64,000 nt of DNA from positions 57,083,191-57,147,190 of the forward strand of contig NC_079493.1 in the NCBI RefSeq assembly GCF_030052815.1, given 5' to 3'. The stretch comes from Hevea brasiliensis. Taxonomy: Eukaryota; Streptophyta; Magnoliopsida; Malpighiales; Euphorbiaceae. Below the pieces are notes generated by a model. The model did no database searches. It was not told the DNA's origin and saw only the letters and a program-made list of their open reading frames with translations. Positions 1 through 11,541 of the stretch are shown here, in pieces. A program made the position numbers and the translations under genes. Position 1 is the first letter of the stretch. The number at the start of each line of letters is the position of its first letter.

Positions 1-183
1 TCCAAACACATAGAAAGGCACTACCACATTATCGGACATATAGTTGGGCAAAGGCGATATAGCCATGCGAGAAAATAACATCACCAAAAATTTAGTGATC
101 CATTCACTAAGCCTGTGTCACAAGCTCAGTTAGACTGACATCTTGAGAAGATGGGTCTAAGGTATTGTAATGAATGGCTCTAG
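1..183 (+). pseudogene. CopA: 3' end of Ty1/copia pol (RNase H C-terminus)
   Basis: This is the last part of a copia polyprotein, cut by the window start. Reading from base 1 gives a SKHI..RHYHII segment, then DPFTKP and HLEKMGLRY, ending at a TAG immediately before the polypurine tract. The intact-frame counterpart in CopC lies at 61780-61969 and has the same end. In-frame TAA and TGA codons and a shifted stretch around bases 60-100 show that it is dead. The family role is to remove the RNA strand from the RNA-DNA hybrid during reverse transcription. Confidence 0.85.
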
Positions 184-197
184 TGCTAGTGGGAGAT
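184..197 (+). other. CopA polypurine tract
   Basis: The purine-rich stretch GCTAGTGGGAGAT lies directly before the LTR start TGTTAGTAG. It is the usual plus-strand priming site, and the same sequence precedes the CopC 3' LTR at 61970-61983. Confidence 0.8.
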
Positions 198-2293
198 TGT
201 TAGTAGTATGCCCTAGAGCATATCATTTAGTATGTATCTTGTATATATTTTATTAATAAAAGGCATTTCCACTTTTCCGTTTACATAATATATTTATGTG
301 TAATAGAAAAGGTCCATTGATATTTTGTTAGAAATATTATTCTTAAGTTGTTAAGAATATGAGTGACAATATTTCTAGCACAAAGTATCATAAATAGGTT
401 CACAATCAAGGATACTTCATAATACGGACATGACTTATCCGGAAAGATTGTATTCATGTTTGTTCCCAAGTTATTTATATGAGATATAAATAAGATGGAA
501 TGGTGAGTCTCATGCCATATAACAAACATGATAGGCACTTATACATGATAAGTAGGCGAACCGGTGACACTTATGACAAGCACATGGAGTTTACTCTTGT
601 CAATGTTTTGTCATAAATCATATCGATGCATATAATCTTTAGACTGAGATAGCACGATTATCTTGTATATAGGTAGTTTGAGTTTGATCGCTTTCATACT
701 TGTACTGTGTATGGGTATATGGGCATTTGTTGGCTCCTACTAGTTAGATATGGAGGTAGGTGTTGATCAAGATGGAATCTGTTCCTCTAAGTAAATAGAG
801 ATAAAATCCTATGTTCATTTAATTGTTCTTGATGTTTCAAGTTCTGGCCAGACAGATAGATTTATTGAGAAAAGAGTTTCGATGAGAAAATCTTTTAATC
901 AAGAACTGGAATTAAAAGAGAACATAATATTCATAGCAAATGGAGTTTGACATAAACCATGACTCGGCTTGAGTTGGGATTTTGTAGCAGAGAGATTCTA
1001 GTGCATGGTAACATATGATTATAGGTTCATTTAAGGTAAATCTTATTACTAATTGGGTGGCCATGGCATGCTATGCTAGGTGTTAACCATGGTCTATGAG
1101 GTTCATAAAATGATTTAGAGAAATCATTTATGGTAAGAAAGAGTTCGATGATATTAAGAGTTGATATCATGTCTCATTGCCAATTAGTGATGAGCCTAGT
1201 AAGTCACACACATACACAAGTTATCACCTATTTAAATATGATTTAATTAATTAATTAAAGAGTTTAATTGATTAATTAAATAGATTTGGTTTGCAATAAA
1301 ATTGCAAAGTCCCTAGCATGACTTGAAACCAAATCTAGATTATTGGATGTGTAGTATAAATTAAATTTATATTTAAAGTGTTTAAATATGAATTTAATTG
1401 ATGAGAAATTAATTAATAGAGATTAATTAATTAATTTATATTTGATATAAATTAATTAGAAGAAGAAAATAATTATTTTGGGTTAAGAACTCAAAATTAA
1501 GACACAGGGGCATTTTGGTCATTTCACGATTGTGACACGTGGCTCCATGAGATGGTGACAAATGGCATAACACATAAGCTTGCCAAATGTTTTTTAATCA
1601 TGTAAGATGATTAAAATCAAGATTAAATATAGTTTTGACACTTGGCACAATGTGATTGGGTCACTTAAACCTAGAGCTAATCAAAAGGTGACATGTGGCT
1701 AGGGTTTAATGTGTTAACCTAGCTATTTAAGTGTGGTTATGAAAAGAAAACATAACCAGCAGCCTCTCCTCTCAGTTGTCACGCCAATTTGAGCCTCTCC
1801 AGCTATTTCTCTTCATCTCTCATCAATTCAAAGAGATTAGCCATCAATCTCTTGAATTAAGAACGCTAGAAATTGTTTCTAGTGTCCTGTTTACATCTTT
1901 AATCTCTTAAAAGGCAGAACTTGATTTTCTAATTAATAGAAAAAGCTTTAGAAGCCATTCAAGGGCTGCCATAGGTGTTCTTGGTGTGGACAAGCTAGAG
2001 GGACAACATTTGGTGTCCTGAAGACGACTCTCAAAGCGCAGACACGGCTGAGACATCAAGAGGTTAGTGTAATCGTTCTTGATTTAATCTAGGGTTCTAA
2101 AATTAATCTGATTAATTTTAAAATCTTAAATGGCAAATACAGATCCAAAAACATATTAAAAGAGTTTTAATATGTTGTTTATCATTGAAATCAAATAGAT
2201 AAAAATAAATCTTGCATGGTGCATGTGACCCTAGGTGAAAATTTTTTGAATTCAATGGTATAATCTTGTGTTTTTCACGCTTCCGTTCCTTCA
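198..2293 (+). repeat. CopA 3' LTR (Ty1/copia, 2.1 kb)
   Basis: The LTR starts TGTTAGTAGTATGCCC and ends CGTTCCTTCA. Its end is defined by the CopC 5' LTR, which ends CTCCTTCA just before a primer binding site. Downstream is GypD LTR sequence beginning CCAAA, so CopA inserted into the GypD LTR; the matching duplication lies outside the window. It contains a decayed TATA-like CTATTTAAG near 1723 and a splice-donor-like AG|GTTAGT at 2061-2068. It differs from the CopC LTRs at many CAG/CTG sites (see findings). Short antisense ORFs inside it are not genes. Confidence 0.93.
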
Positions 2294-3136
2294 CCAAAAT
2301 GTAGTATGTGGGTGAAATTAGAATTCCCATACCTATTAAGCATTAGAAAGTCAATAAACTGACTTGAATAGTATCGTGAATAGTAACCCTGAAATACAAA
2401 TTTTAAAGAACGTCAAATTAAGCATATTAAAGTTAGATTTTAAATTATTTTTGGACTTATGATAATTTATGACACTGAAACACTATAAAATTGTGTGTTT
2501 CAGTTGAAAAGAATACCGGGAAAGAACCCGAGGCATCGAGTCAAGGCCAAGAGGTGACTCGCTTAAGGTTTGTGCACAACATCAATATTCTTTAAAATTC
2601 ATTTACAAAGTGCATGAAATGAATTACTTATATTGCAAATTGTGTATTATGCTTTTGACTTAAATTATTGAAAGTTTACTTGTATGTGGTTGGAATGGCA
2701 ATAAATGTTTAGTAAATTGTTAAGATAGTTTTGAAACCACAGTGTTATGACCATATATTTCAAAACCTCACTAGCATGACTAGTGGGAAGAAATAGTTTC
2801 AAATTTTGATTCTCTCTCTGGCTGAAGTGTTGAGGTGTGTGCCAGTAGAGGAAGAAATTGAATGGGTACCCCATAGTTTGAGCTAGCTAGCCTTGTGATT
2901 TCTCATAAGCCTTTGGCTATTGAGATGAATATATTTCGAATGACATGATATAACTGTGTGCTTTTATGAAATTGATTTGAGAATTCCTAAATGAAATTAT
3001 TGGACGAAAAGTTTATAAATCATGTTTTGCATATGTCTTCCATTTTCAGCAATGTGTTTGAATAAGTATGATTTGAATTATGCATAAATATTATTTTAGT
3101 ATGTTGTGTAACACTGAGTCATAGTACTCAGTGATT
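2294..3136 (+). repeat. GypD 5' LTR, first fragment (Ty3/gypsy)
   Basis: This is gypsy LTR sequence in + orientation, the reverse complement of the GypB LTR at about 3880-4740. It includes the blocks around GTGTGTTTCAGTTG and the TTTGTGCACAA motif. It is cut on the left by CopA and on the right by GypB. The LTR resumes at 18983; joining 3136 to about 18988 restores a continuous LTR through the CTCAGTGATGG region. No gene is seen here. Confidence 0.88.
3132..3136. other. GypB left target-site copy (GTGAT)
   Basis: The five bases before TGTCACTCC are GTGAT. The copy at 18983-18987 is GCGAT. The single difference is a C-to-T change in a CG site, consistent with methylcytosine decay. Confidence 0.75.
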
Positions 3137-6100
3137 GTCACTCCTTACCTCTCTGTAAGGCATAACATGATCCCGTAGAATACCCAATGAACTACCGAAC
3201 TTCACCTACCGATAACTCATTAAGTACCCTACAAGGGATTTTAAAACAATTTTCTTACTTTTGATAAGTGGTAAGAATTTTCTAATAGGTATTAAAACAT
3301 TCAATTAAAGTTGGAAGCTAGTTGAAATTTTTGACCCATTTTATTTTTTCGCAAATTTTATAAAAATTTTGCCAGAGTTCCGTTTGTATTTTGAGAAAAC
3401 AGTTCTTCAAATACCTGAAAAAAAAAAAGCACTTCCAATAATTTTTCAACCACTTCTTCAAATTCATACTCAATCTCAATTAATTTCTCAACACATTTAT
3501 CAACTTTCAAATTTCAAATCCACTATCCAATGATCATCAAAATACCAGCAATCCAGTTCATTCAAATTAAATAAAATAGTTCCATTCATAATTCATTAAG
3601 GACAAAACAATTTATATACATTATTACAAAAGTTACATTAAGAGAAACTTAAACTAAAATTTATTACAAACTTTACACAAGCTTCATACAAAACTGGTCA
3701 AGACCGAATTTACATGTCCATACATTTTTGTGCAATACATACATCAAAAGAAATATTTACAGTCGGGGTATAAATTATACCCGATAACTTCAAGCTGATA
3801 GATCCTCAATCCTCAGCAACTTAGTCTGCTGCTCCTCTAGTCTCTAAATCTGTGACAGTAATAAAAGCTATCGCGGAGTACTAGGACTCAATGGTGCACA
3901 ACATGCTAAAATAATCTTTATGCAGAATTTAAATTACATTTATTCAAAAATTGGACTGAATATGAGAAATAAGTATAAAACATGAATTATGAGATTTTGA
4001 TCTAAACAATTTCATTTCAAGAATCAAAACACATTTCACAAAACCCACAGTTAGATCATGCCATTCGAAATAAATATAATCTCAATAGCCAAAGGCTAAG
4101 GAGAAGTCACATCACAAGGCTAGCTAGCTCAAATATATGGATGTCCATTCAAATCCTCTTCTATTGGCACACCTCAACACTTCTCTAGAGAAGGAATCAA
4201 AATTCGAAACTAATTACCCCCATTAGTCATGCTAGTGAGGTGTTCAAATATATGGTCATGACACTGTGGTTTCAAAACTTATCTTAACAATTTGCTAAAC
4301 ATTGCCATTTCAAATATACACAATAACTTTCAAAATTTTAAATCAAAAAATCATAAATAATGTCACAAATAAACTTTCAACAATTCAAAGCAAAAGTAAA
4401 ATACATATTTCATTCACTTTATCAATGAATTTTAAAGCATAGTGATGTTGTGCACAAACCTCAAGCGAGTCGCCTCTTGGCCTTGACTCGGTTCCTCGGG
4501 TTCTTTCCCGGTATTATTTTCAACTGAAACACACAATTTTACAGTGTTTCAGTACTATAACTTAGCATAAATCCAAAAATAAATTTAACTTCACTTTTAC
4601 CTAGCTCTAACGTGCTAAACTCGACGTTCTTGAAATTTTGTGTTTCGAGGTTACTATTCACTATACTATTCAAGTCAAATTGTTGACTTTCTAAGGCTTA
4701 ATAGGTATTGGAATTCCAACTTCACCCACATACCACATTTTGGTCACTAAATTTGTTGGTTTTGGTTGTTTATTCAAATTCTAAGTCTTTTAGGTAAATT
4801 TGATAATTTTCAGTTTTGGAGTCTAAGGTTGCACTGTTTCATTGGTCACTTTTCTGTTAGAATTTGGCAAAACTTCCTTCATAGAAAATGTTCCATATTA
4901 TCTTAAGTTTATTCTCCCTTTTGAATCACTCCAATTGGAGTTTTTTTAGCTCAAGTTATAGCCATTTGAATCATGGCTGCCGGATTGGACTCAACCCAGA
5001 ATTCTAGGCAATTTTGGTTCTGGCAGATTTAGGTCACCAACTTTTGGGTGGCCAAATGACTTGGTTAATGGCATAATTTGGGTTTGTGTTCTTCATATCT
5101 CATCTAACCACTGGTAAAATTGCAGGTCATTTAGACCTGCCTAGCTCAAGTTATGGCCAAATGAACAAACATTGTTCATTTGGTCAGTTTGTACAGGGAT
5201 GGACTGTGATTTTCCAAGTTTGGTCAATTTGTTCACTAGGTTTTGGTCACTTTTTGGGCATGGTTTCTAAATGAAAATTGTGTCATTTAGTGTCTATTTT
5301 CATTCCCAATTGGTCTCATACCAATTGGACTTGTAAATTTTCATTTTTGGTCCTTCAAAGGTAACTTGGTCATGCTACCAGCAGCATGGCCATACTCAAT
5401 CCGAATTTGCTTTTGATTCAAACACTCCTAACACTCCTCATTAGGTCACAATTGGCCATTTCTCTCCTTAAACTAGGTCCAAGACATCATTTACAAGTTT
5501 CTCACATTTTTGGTCTCTAAACCCTAAGTGTCCAACCTAGTTCACAATTTCCTTGTATTTAGCTAATTCAATGCCTTTAATCACAACCATTTAACTACTT
5601 AAAGTTCATATCACCATCTAAGTTAATCAAATCATGCAATAAAACCCCCATACACATGCTGGCCGAATTTCAGTCATGGTCCCTCAACAAATTTTTCTTT
5701 TTATTTTAAGTTTATTTACAAGTTAATCAAGCTAAAAATGTAGAAATCAAACTAAATTTATCAAGTTTGCTTACTAACCTTTCTTAGAACTTCAATTCCT
5801 TCAAATCTCTATCTTTTGTATTTCTTTCCTCTTTCAATCTTCTTCTCAAGTGACTAAAACAAGCTCTAATAAGGTTTTTTATGGAAGTTATTAAGGTTTA
5901 GTGAAGAATTTCAAGCTTGAGTGCAAGCTTTAATGGAAGTCTAACAATGGAGATGTAAGTGAGAGAGTAAGGGCGGTAAGGGATAAGGAAGATGAAGACT
6001 TTATGTTTTTTTATCTTTTCTTTTCTTTTCTTTTATGAATTTTTAACTTATGGAAGCCCAAAAATCACTTTAATCAATTTTATTAATTATAGGATTTATG

Positions 6101-6664
6101 GCATCATGCATGATGTCATGCATGATGTCATCTCCCTACACCTTTTTCATTTTCTCTTCTTTTTTTTTTCTATTAGTTCTTTAATTTAATTCTCAATTCC
6201 AAAATTTTCTTTTCTCCGATTTTATTTGGAGTCAGCTCTCGGGTCAATGACCAAATTGCCCCTCACCGGTTTGACCAGGTTTGTAAATAATCCAATATTT
6301 CTTTCGGCTCCCTGACCTAATTATTTGACTGGCTTAATAGTTCTTTTTCATGATTTTCTCTTTTCCACTGTGTTCGTAATGGTCCTAAGGACCGCGGCGT
6401 CATATTTTACGGTTCAAAATTTGAGTTTAAAATGACTTCGCAGTCGTTCCCGATAAGGTCACCCATCATTGTGACTCTCGGCTCGTTTAACTTCTTATGT
6501 TCTATTTTTCTTCTTTATACTTAACTAATTGAACATTACTAATTATTTATGTTTATGGCTTCTTTAGTTGTCTTAAGTATGGTTCTAATCCCCTTAATTG
6601 TCCGAACCGATACCGGTCACCAGAACAGTGAAATATACCAAGCTATACAAATAGGGGTGTTACA
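3137..6664 (-). repeat. GypB 3' LTR (3.5 kb)
   Basis: On the + strand it begins TGTCACTCCTTACC and ends GGGGTGTTACA; on the element strand it runs from TGTAACACC to GTGACA. Its partner is at 11542-12877 plus 16863-18982. It holds the CCAATTGG inverted repeat at 5304-5330, the ~190-bp modules at about 4870-5330, and a TTGTGCACAA palindrome near 4449. ORFs inside are short and low-complexity. I see no gene. Confidence 0.93.
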
Positions 6665-6680
6665 ATTCTCCCCCCCTTAA
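6665..6680 (-). other. GypB polypurine tract
   Basis: On the element strand the sequence TTAAGGGGGGGAGAAT lies immediately before the 3' LTR. It is a strong plus-strand primer site. GypF and GypH have shorter versions at the same position. Confidence 0.85.
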
Positions 6681-6711
6681 AATAAACTTCGTCTCGAAAT
6701 TTTACCTGGTA

Positions 6712-8142
6712 TCAATCTCTGAATAGTTGTGGGTGTTGTCTCCTCATGTCCTCTTCTCGTTCCCAAGTAGCCTCCTAGCCCGAATGATGGTTCCATGGTA
6801 CTTTTACCAATGGTATCTGCTTGTTCCGTAGCTGCTTCACCTTATAAGCCAGAATCTCTATGGGTTCTTCCTCATATGTGAGGTCTGGATTCACTTCAAC
6901 TTCCTCTACTGGTAGTACATGAGATGGGTCTGATCGATACCTCCTCAACACAGACACATGGAAGACATTATGTATCTTCTCCAACTCTAGAGGTAGTGCC
7001 AAACGATAAGCCAAAGGACCCACTCTTTCCAGAACCTCATATGGCCCAATGAAACGAGGACTCAGTTTCCCTTTTCTGCCAAATCTCATAATTCTCTTCC
7101 AAGGAGAAACCTTGAGGAATACTTTCTCACCCACTGCATTCTCAATATCTCTTCTCTTTAAATCAATGTAGGACTTCTGCCGGTCTGATGCAGTCTTAAG
7201 TCGATCTCTAATCACCCTAATTTTCTCTTCAGTTTGCTGAACAATTTCGAGTCCAATCATCTTTCTTTCATCCACGTCATCCCAACACAATAGGGTTCTA
7301 CATTTTCTGCCATACAAAGCTTCATATGGAGGCATCCCAATGCTTGATTGGTAGCTGTTGTTGTAAGCAAACTCAATCAAAGGCAAGTGTGTGTCCCAAC
7401 TGCCCTCAAATTCAATCACACAAGCCCATAGCATATCCTCCAAGATCTGAATTACCCTCTCAAACTGGCCATCTGTCTGTGGGTGGAATGCAGTACTGAA
7501 GTTCAATCTAGTTCCTAGGGCTCTCTGAAGACTACCCCATAATCTAAAAGTGAACCTAGGATCTCTGTCAGATATGATGGATACTGGAACTCCATGCAGT
7601 CTTACTATCTCATCAATGTACAACTTGGCCAATCTTTCTAAACTATAGTCCATCCGAACTAGCAAAAAATGAGCAGCCTTGGTTAGTCTGTCAACAATAA
7701 CCCATACTGCATCATGACTCTTCTGTGTCCTCGGAAGTCCCATTACAAAATCCATTGTTATTCTTTCCCATTTCCATTCTGGTACTGGTAGTGGATGTAA
7801 CAACCCAGTGGGTACTTGATGCTCTGCCTTCACTTGCTGACAAGTTAGGCATTTGAAAATAAACTCTGCCACATCTCTTTTCATACCCATCCACCAGTAA
7901 TGCTCCTTTAGCCCTCTATACATTTTTGTGCCACCAGGGTGCATGGCAAAAGGAGACTCATGTGCTTCCTTCAAAATGATCTGCCTCAAATCAACATCAT
8001 TAGGAACACATATTACGCCTCGGTAGTAGATGAGACCATCATCTCTGATTGAGAATTCTGGTTTCTTGCCTTGTCGGACTTCTTCCAATAGCTTCTGATA
8101 CCTTTCATCATTCTGAGTAGCCATTCTGATCTGATCAATCAA
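6712..8142 (-). pseudogene. GypB integrase with C-terminal chromodomain
   Basis: This is the last part of Pol, which inserts the cDNA into chromatin. An open frame of 455 codons runs from 8142 to 6775. It contains the HHCC zinc-binding region (H..H, then CLTCQ), and the catalytic core with TMDF, SDRDPRF and a TDGQ-ERV motif (residues about 130-235; the usual S of GQSERV is F). The GPYEV/AYRLALP region follows, then a chromodomain-like tail with IPLVKVPW. A single stop at 6775 interrupts the tail, which continues in frame with EATWERE to a TGA at 6712. The chromodomain is thought to guide such elements to H3K9-methylated chromatin, which fits the nesting here. Unlike GypG, there is no insertion at VIQ|ILEDM. 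Confidence 0.9.
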
Positions 8143-8148
8143 TACTGG

Positions 8149-8667
8149 CTATACATGCCATGCAACTGCTATTTGCCCATCATCATTAATCTCTAAGCTG
8201 GCATGCAATGATCTTAACTCATGTACCATAGACAAAGGAGTAACTCGTAGACTTGCCATAGTCTTGCGACTTAAGGCGTCAGCCACAACATTAGCTTTCC
8301 TTGGCTGATAATCTATCAGACAATCATAATCTTTTATCAACTTTAACCATCTCCTCTGTCTCAAATTCAACTCCTTCTGAGTGCCCAAATACTTCAAACA
8401 CTTATGATCTGTGTAGATGTAACACTTTTCCCCATACAAATAGTGTCTCTAGATCTTAAGAGCAAACACTATAGCTACAAGCTCCAAATCATGTGTCAGA
8501 TAATTCCTCTCATGCGATTTTAGCTGGCGTGATGCATAGGCAATGACATTTCGATCTTGCATCAATACACAGCCTAACCCATTTTGAGAAGCATCACTAT
8601 AAACTGTGTATTCTTTACCCAGTGTAGGTAAAGTCAGGACTGGAGCTTCAGTCAAACATTTCTTCAA
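8149..8667 (-). pseudogene. GypB RNase H
   Basis: Two frames, 8667-8449 and 8439-8149, are separated by a TAG replacing a Trp codon after FALKI. The first holds YSDAS.NGLGCVL (first catalytic Asp) and YASRQL; the second holds YTDHKSL-type [10 protein letters not shown] and [10 protein letters not shown]. The family role is to degrade the RNA template. GypG has TAG at the same Trp codon. An upstream stop separates it from RT. Confidence 0.88.
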
Positions 8668-8700
8668 TTCATTAAAACTCTGTTGGCATTTATCCGCCCA

Positions 8701-9540
8701 CTAAAATTTCACATCTTTTCTAAGCAACTTGGTCAATGGAGATGCCAACATGGAGAATCCCTTCACAAATTGACGGTAGTATCCAGCTAAACCCAGAAAA
8801 CTGTGAATCTCTGTGACATTTCTGGGTGGTCTCCAATTAAGGATAGCTTCAATCTTATTTGGATCTACCTTGATGCCCTCTTTTGATACTACATGCCCCA
8901 AAAAGGATATCTCCTTCAGCCAAAATTCACACTTCAACAATTTGGCATATAGCTATTTCTCCCTTAAAGTCTGCAGTACAATCCACAGATGTCTATCATG
9001 CTCTTCTGCATTCCTCGAATAGAACAATATATCATCAATGAATGCCACAACAAACTGGTCGAGGTATGGTCTGAAGATGGTGTTCATCAGATCCATAAAA
9101 GCAGTCGGAGCATTAGTTAACCCGAATGGCATAACCAAGAACTCATAATGGCCATAGCGGGTTCTGAAGGCAGTTTTAGAATTACTCTGCTCTTGTACTT
9201 TCAGCTGATAATAACCTGATCTCAGGTCAATTTTGGAGAACACAGCTGCACCCCTCAACTGATCAAACAAGTCATCAATGCGGGGCAATGGATATCTATT
9301 CTTTATAGTCACTTTATTCAACTGCCGATAATCAATACACAAGTGGAGAGTGCCATCCTTCTTCTTTACAAACAACACTGGCGCTCCCCAAGGTGACACA
9401 CTAGGGTGGATAAAGCCCTTGTCAAGCAATTCTTGCAACTGCACTTTCAACTCTTTCAATTCTGCAGGTGCCATTCTATATGGCGTTATGGAGATTGGGT
9501 CCACACCAGGCATAACATCAATCTCAAACTGCACCTCTCT
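8701..9540 (-). pseudogene. GypB reverse transcriptase
   Basis: Two pieces, 9534-8953 and 8940-8701, are separated by a stop after LREK. The first holds [32 protein letters not shown], and the active-site box FIDDIL (encoded near 9021-9045). The second continues through the thumb region with FLGHVVS and [15 protein letters not shown]. All catalytic Asp residues of the palm are present, so decay is recent enough to leave the fold readable. A shifted short region 9540-9690 links it to protease. Confidence 0.92.
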
Positions 9541-9683
9541 TTACGGAGGTAATCCACGGCAATTCATCGAAACACATCTGAAAAGTCACATCTGATGAGG
9601 ATGTCCTCTCGATCGACTCCCCACTTGGGTGTCTATCACATGTGCCAACTATACTTCACACCCCTTTCTGATCATTCTTCTGG

Positions 9684-10208
9684 CTAGTGTAGCCGAAATG
9701 ATGTTTGATGCAGTAAATGTCTCTCCCCGTGTATTACCACATCACCGTACAGAGGGAGACCAAAAGTGACTGTCTTCAGTCTACAGTCAATCATGGCGTG
9801 ATGCCTGGCTAACCAATCCATGCCCAAGATGATATCATAATCTCTGAAGGGCATTTCAATCAAATCTGATAGAAAAACATGTCCTTGGATCACCAAAGGA
9901 CAGTCCCTATAAATTCTGTTGACCCGGACCTCTTGTCCTAACGGACTTGTTACTAGCACTTCAAAACCCATTTGCACTCATGGAACAGCAAGTGAACTGA
10001 CTATGCTAGCACTAACATATGAATGGGTTGAACCCGTATCAAATAATACAAATACTTCTTGATCAGAGATAGAGAATGTACCAGCTACCACATCGGAAGT
10101 CTCAGCCTCTTCTCGCTGTCTCAACGTGTAGACTCTGGCTAAAGCACTTCCTTGTACTGACTGACCAACCGTGAGCAGTGCCTCTACCTCTGCCTCTTCC
10201 TCTACCAA
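9684..10208 (-). pseudogene. GypB aspartic protease
   Basis: Retroviral-type aspartic protease that cleaves Gag-Pol. The active site FDTGSTHSY is intact in the piece 10208-9978. A TGA follows SSLAVP, and the rest (FEVLVTSPLGQ, IYRDCPLVIQG, MPFRDYDIILGMDWL) is in frame at 9977-9684. The overlap with the gag frame at 10102-10208 in a different frame indicates an indel at the gag/protease border, since GypF and GypH read through in one frame. Confidence 0.88.
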
Positions 10209-11352
10209 CTAATTGTGAACCTCTAGGAGTAGGACTTTGAATAGATCCCTCGGTAGTAGTAGGAGCTGGACCATATCTCGGAGCACTAGTGCAGTCTTTA
10301 GCTATATGGCCCTTGCCTCCATAGTTAAAACAGGCTCCAGTGGCCCAATAGCATTCCCCCCCATGAATCTTGCCACAAGTCTCACAGGGGCGGGCAGAAT
10401 GTGAACCCCTGCTCGACTGCTGACCAGACCTAGGGGGTCTCTGTCCAGAAAATCTGCCCCTACCAAATCTTCCACCTCGACCCCTGCTGGGTCCACCAAA
10501 TTTCTTATTTTTCCCAGAAGTACCACCAGAACTCGGCTCTACTGATTTTTCCCCCTTGTCTTTCTCTGATTTTTCAGCTTTTTCTGATTTTTCTTTTACT
10601 GGGGTTGCTTTTGATTCAATTCTCTCCAGCTCAAGTGCTTGAGACATAAGTTCTAAAAAGTTGTTGTGTCTGAATCCCACTACTTGCATTCTCAAACTGG
10701 GCTTCAAACCCGTCTCAAATCTCTTGCACCTTGCCTTGCTAGTAGTAAGGAGACTCCCTGCATAGTGACTTAAGCGGGAGAACTCCCTCTCATACTCTGC
10801 CACTAATTGGTTCCTTTGTTTCAAACTCAAAAATTCTTGCAATTTCTGATCAACATATGCATCTAGGATGTATTTCTGTCTGAATTCTCTAATAAAGTCA
10901 TCCTAGGTCAGTACTGGTGGTTCAGCCAAGCTGTGGAGGATGGTCTTCCACCAATCATACGCATCCCCTTGCAGTAAAGACACAGAGTATTCAAACTTCA
11001 GTTCATCTTGGCAGTGCAGCTTCTTAAATACTCTGTCCATTCTTTCAAGCCATTGCTCAGCCTCTAAAGGGTCCATTTTACCCTTAAATTCTGCAGCCCC
11101 ATACTTCAGTAATTTATCATACTGTCTAGCTGGAGGCAGTGGTTGTGCCACAGATGTCTGGGATGGAGCTTGAGCAAGCATACCCCCAGCCATTTGTTGA
11201 AACATCACAGCCATCTGCTGTGCGAACTGTATAGGAAACTGTGGTATTTGCGGGGCTAGTGCTACTGATCTACTAATATTCTGCAAAGCTGGGGCTTCCC
11301 CTTATGCCTCAGCTTCAACAGATTGCTCGACGGAGCGATCCCTTTCTTCCAT
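10120..11352 (-). pseudogene. GypB gag
   Basis: Capsid-nucleocapsid protein. The start is taken at 11352 (MEERDRS), matching GypD, GypF and GypH. A TAA (CAA in GypD) occurs at codon 17 and a TAG replaces Trp after PPVLT at about 10902. The Gag core shows WLERMDRVFKKLHC, DAYDWWKT, YVDQKLQEFLSLKQ and EYEREFSRL, then a Lys/Glu-rich linker and a Gly/Arg-rich tail. The zinc knuckle reads CFNYGGKGHIAKDC: its second Cys is Tyr, so zinc binding is likely lost. A CAG|GAG acceptor-like site lies 25 nt before the ATG. Confidence 0.88.
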
Positions 11353-11376
11353 TTCAGTCTGAAGTTAGGGTATCTC

Positions 11377-11378
11377 CT
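11377..11378 (-). promoter_or_regulatory. Candidate 3' splice site before GypB gag
   Basis: On the element strand the sequence TTTTATTTGTTCAG|GAG lies about 25 nt before the gag ATG at 11352. GypF, GypG and GypH have an equivalent site in the same place. It pairs with a GTTAGT donor-like site in the 5' LTR (18091-18086). This is inferred from pattern only. Confidence 0.5.
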
Positions 11379-11520
11379 GAACAAATAAAACAAGGAGATT
11401 TCCCTCCATTAGTTCATATTTATGATGTAATGTACTGTATGTAACAAATATGAACATTGAGCAATTGTACTTAACAAAGAAAGACACAAATTCATAAGTT
11501 AAAACATACTTCAAAAATTT

Positions 11521-11533
11521 TGCTCTGATACTA
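11521..11533 (-). other. GypB primer binding site (initiator Met tRNA)
   Basis: On the element strand the sequence TAGTATCAGAGCA follows the LTR end TGTGACA after an 8-base spacer. It matches the plant iMet-type site TGGTATCAGAGC with one G-to-A change. Confidence 0.85.
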
Positions 11534-11541
11534 CTAAAACA

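Noticed and set aside
281..538. Antisense ORF in the copia LTR, repeated at 21468-21689 and 62068-62361
   Set aside because: It recurs only because the LTR is repeated. Lengths and ends differ between copies, there is no recognisable domain, and composition is that of AT-rich non-coding DNA.
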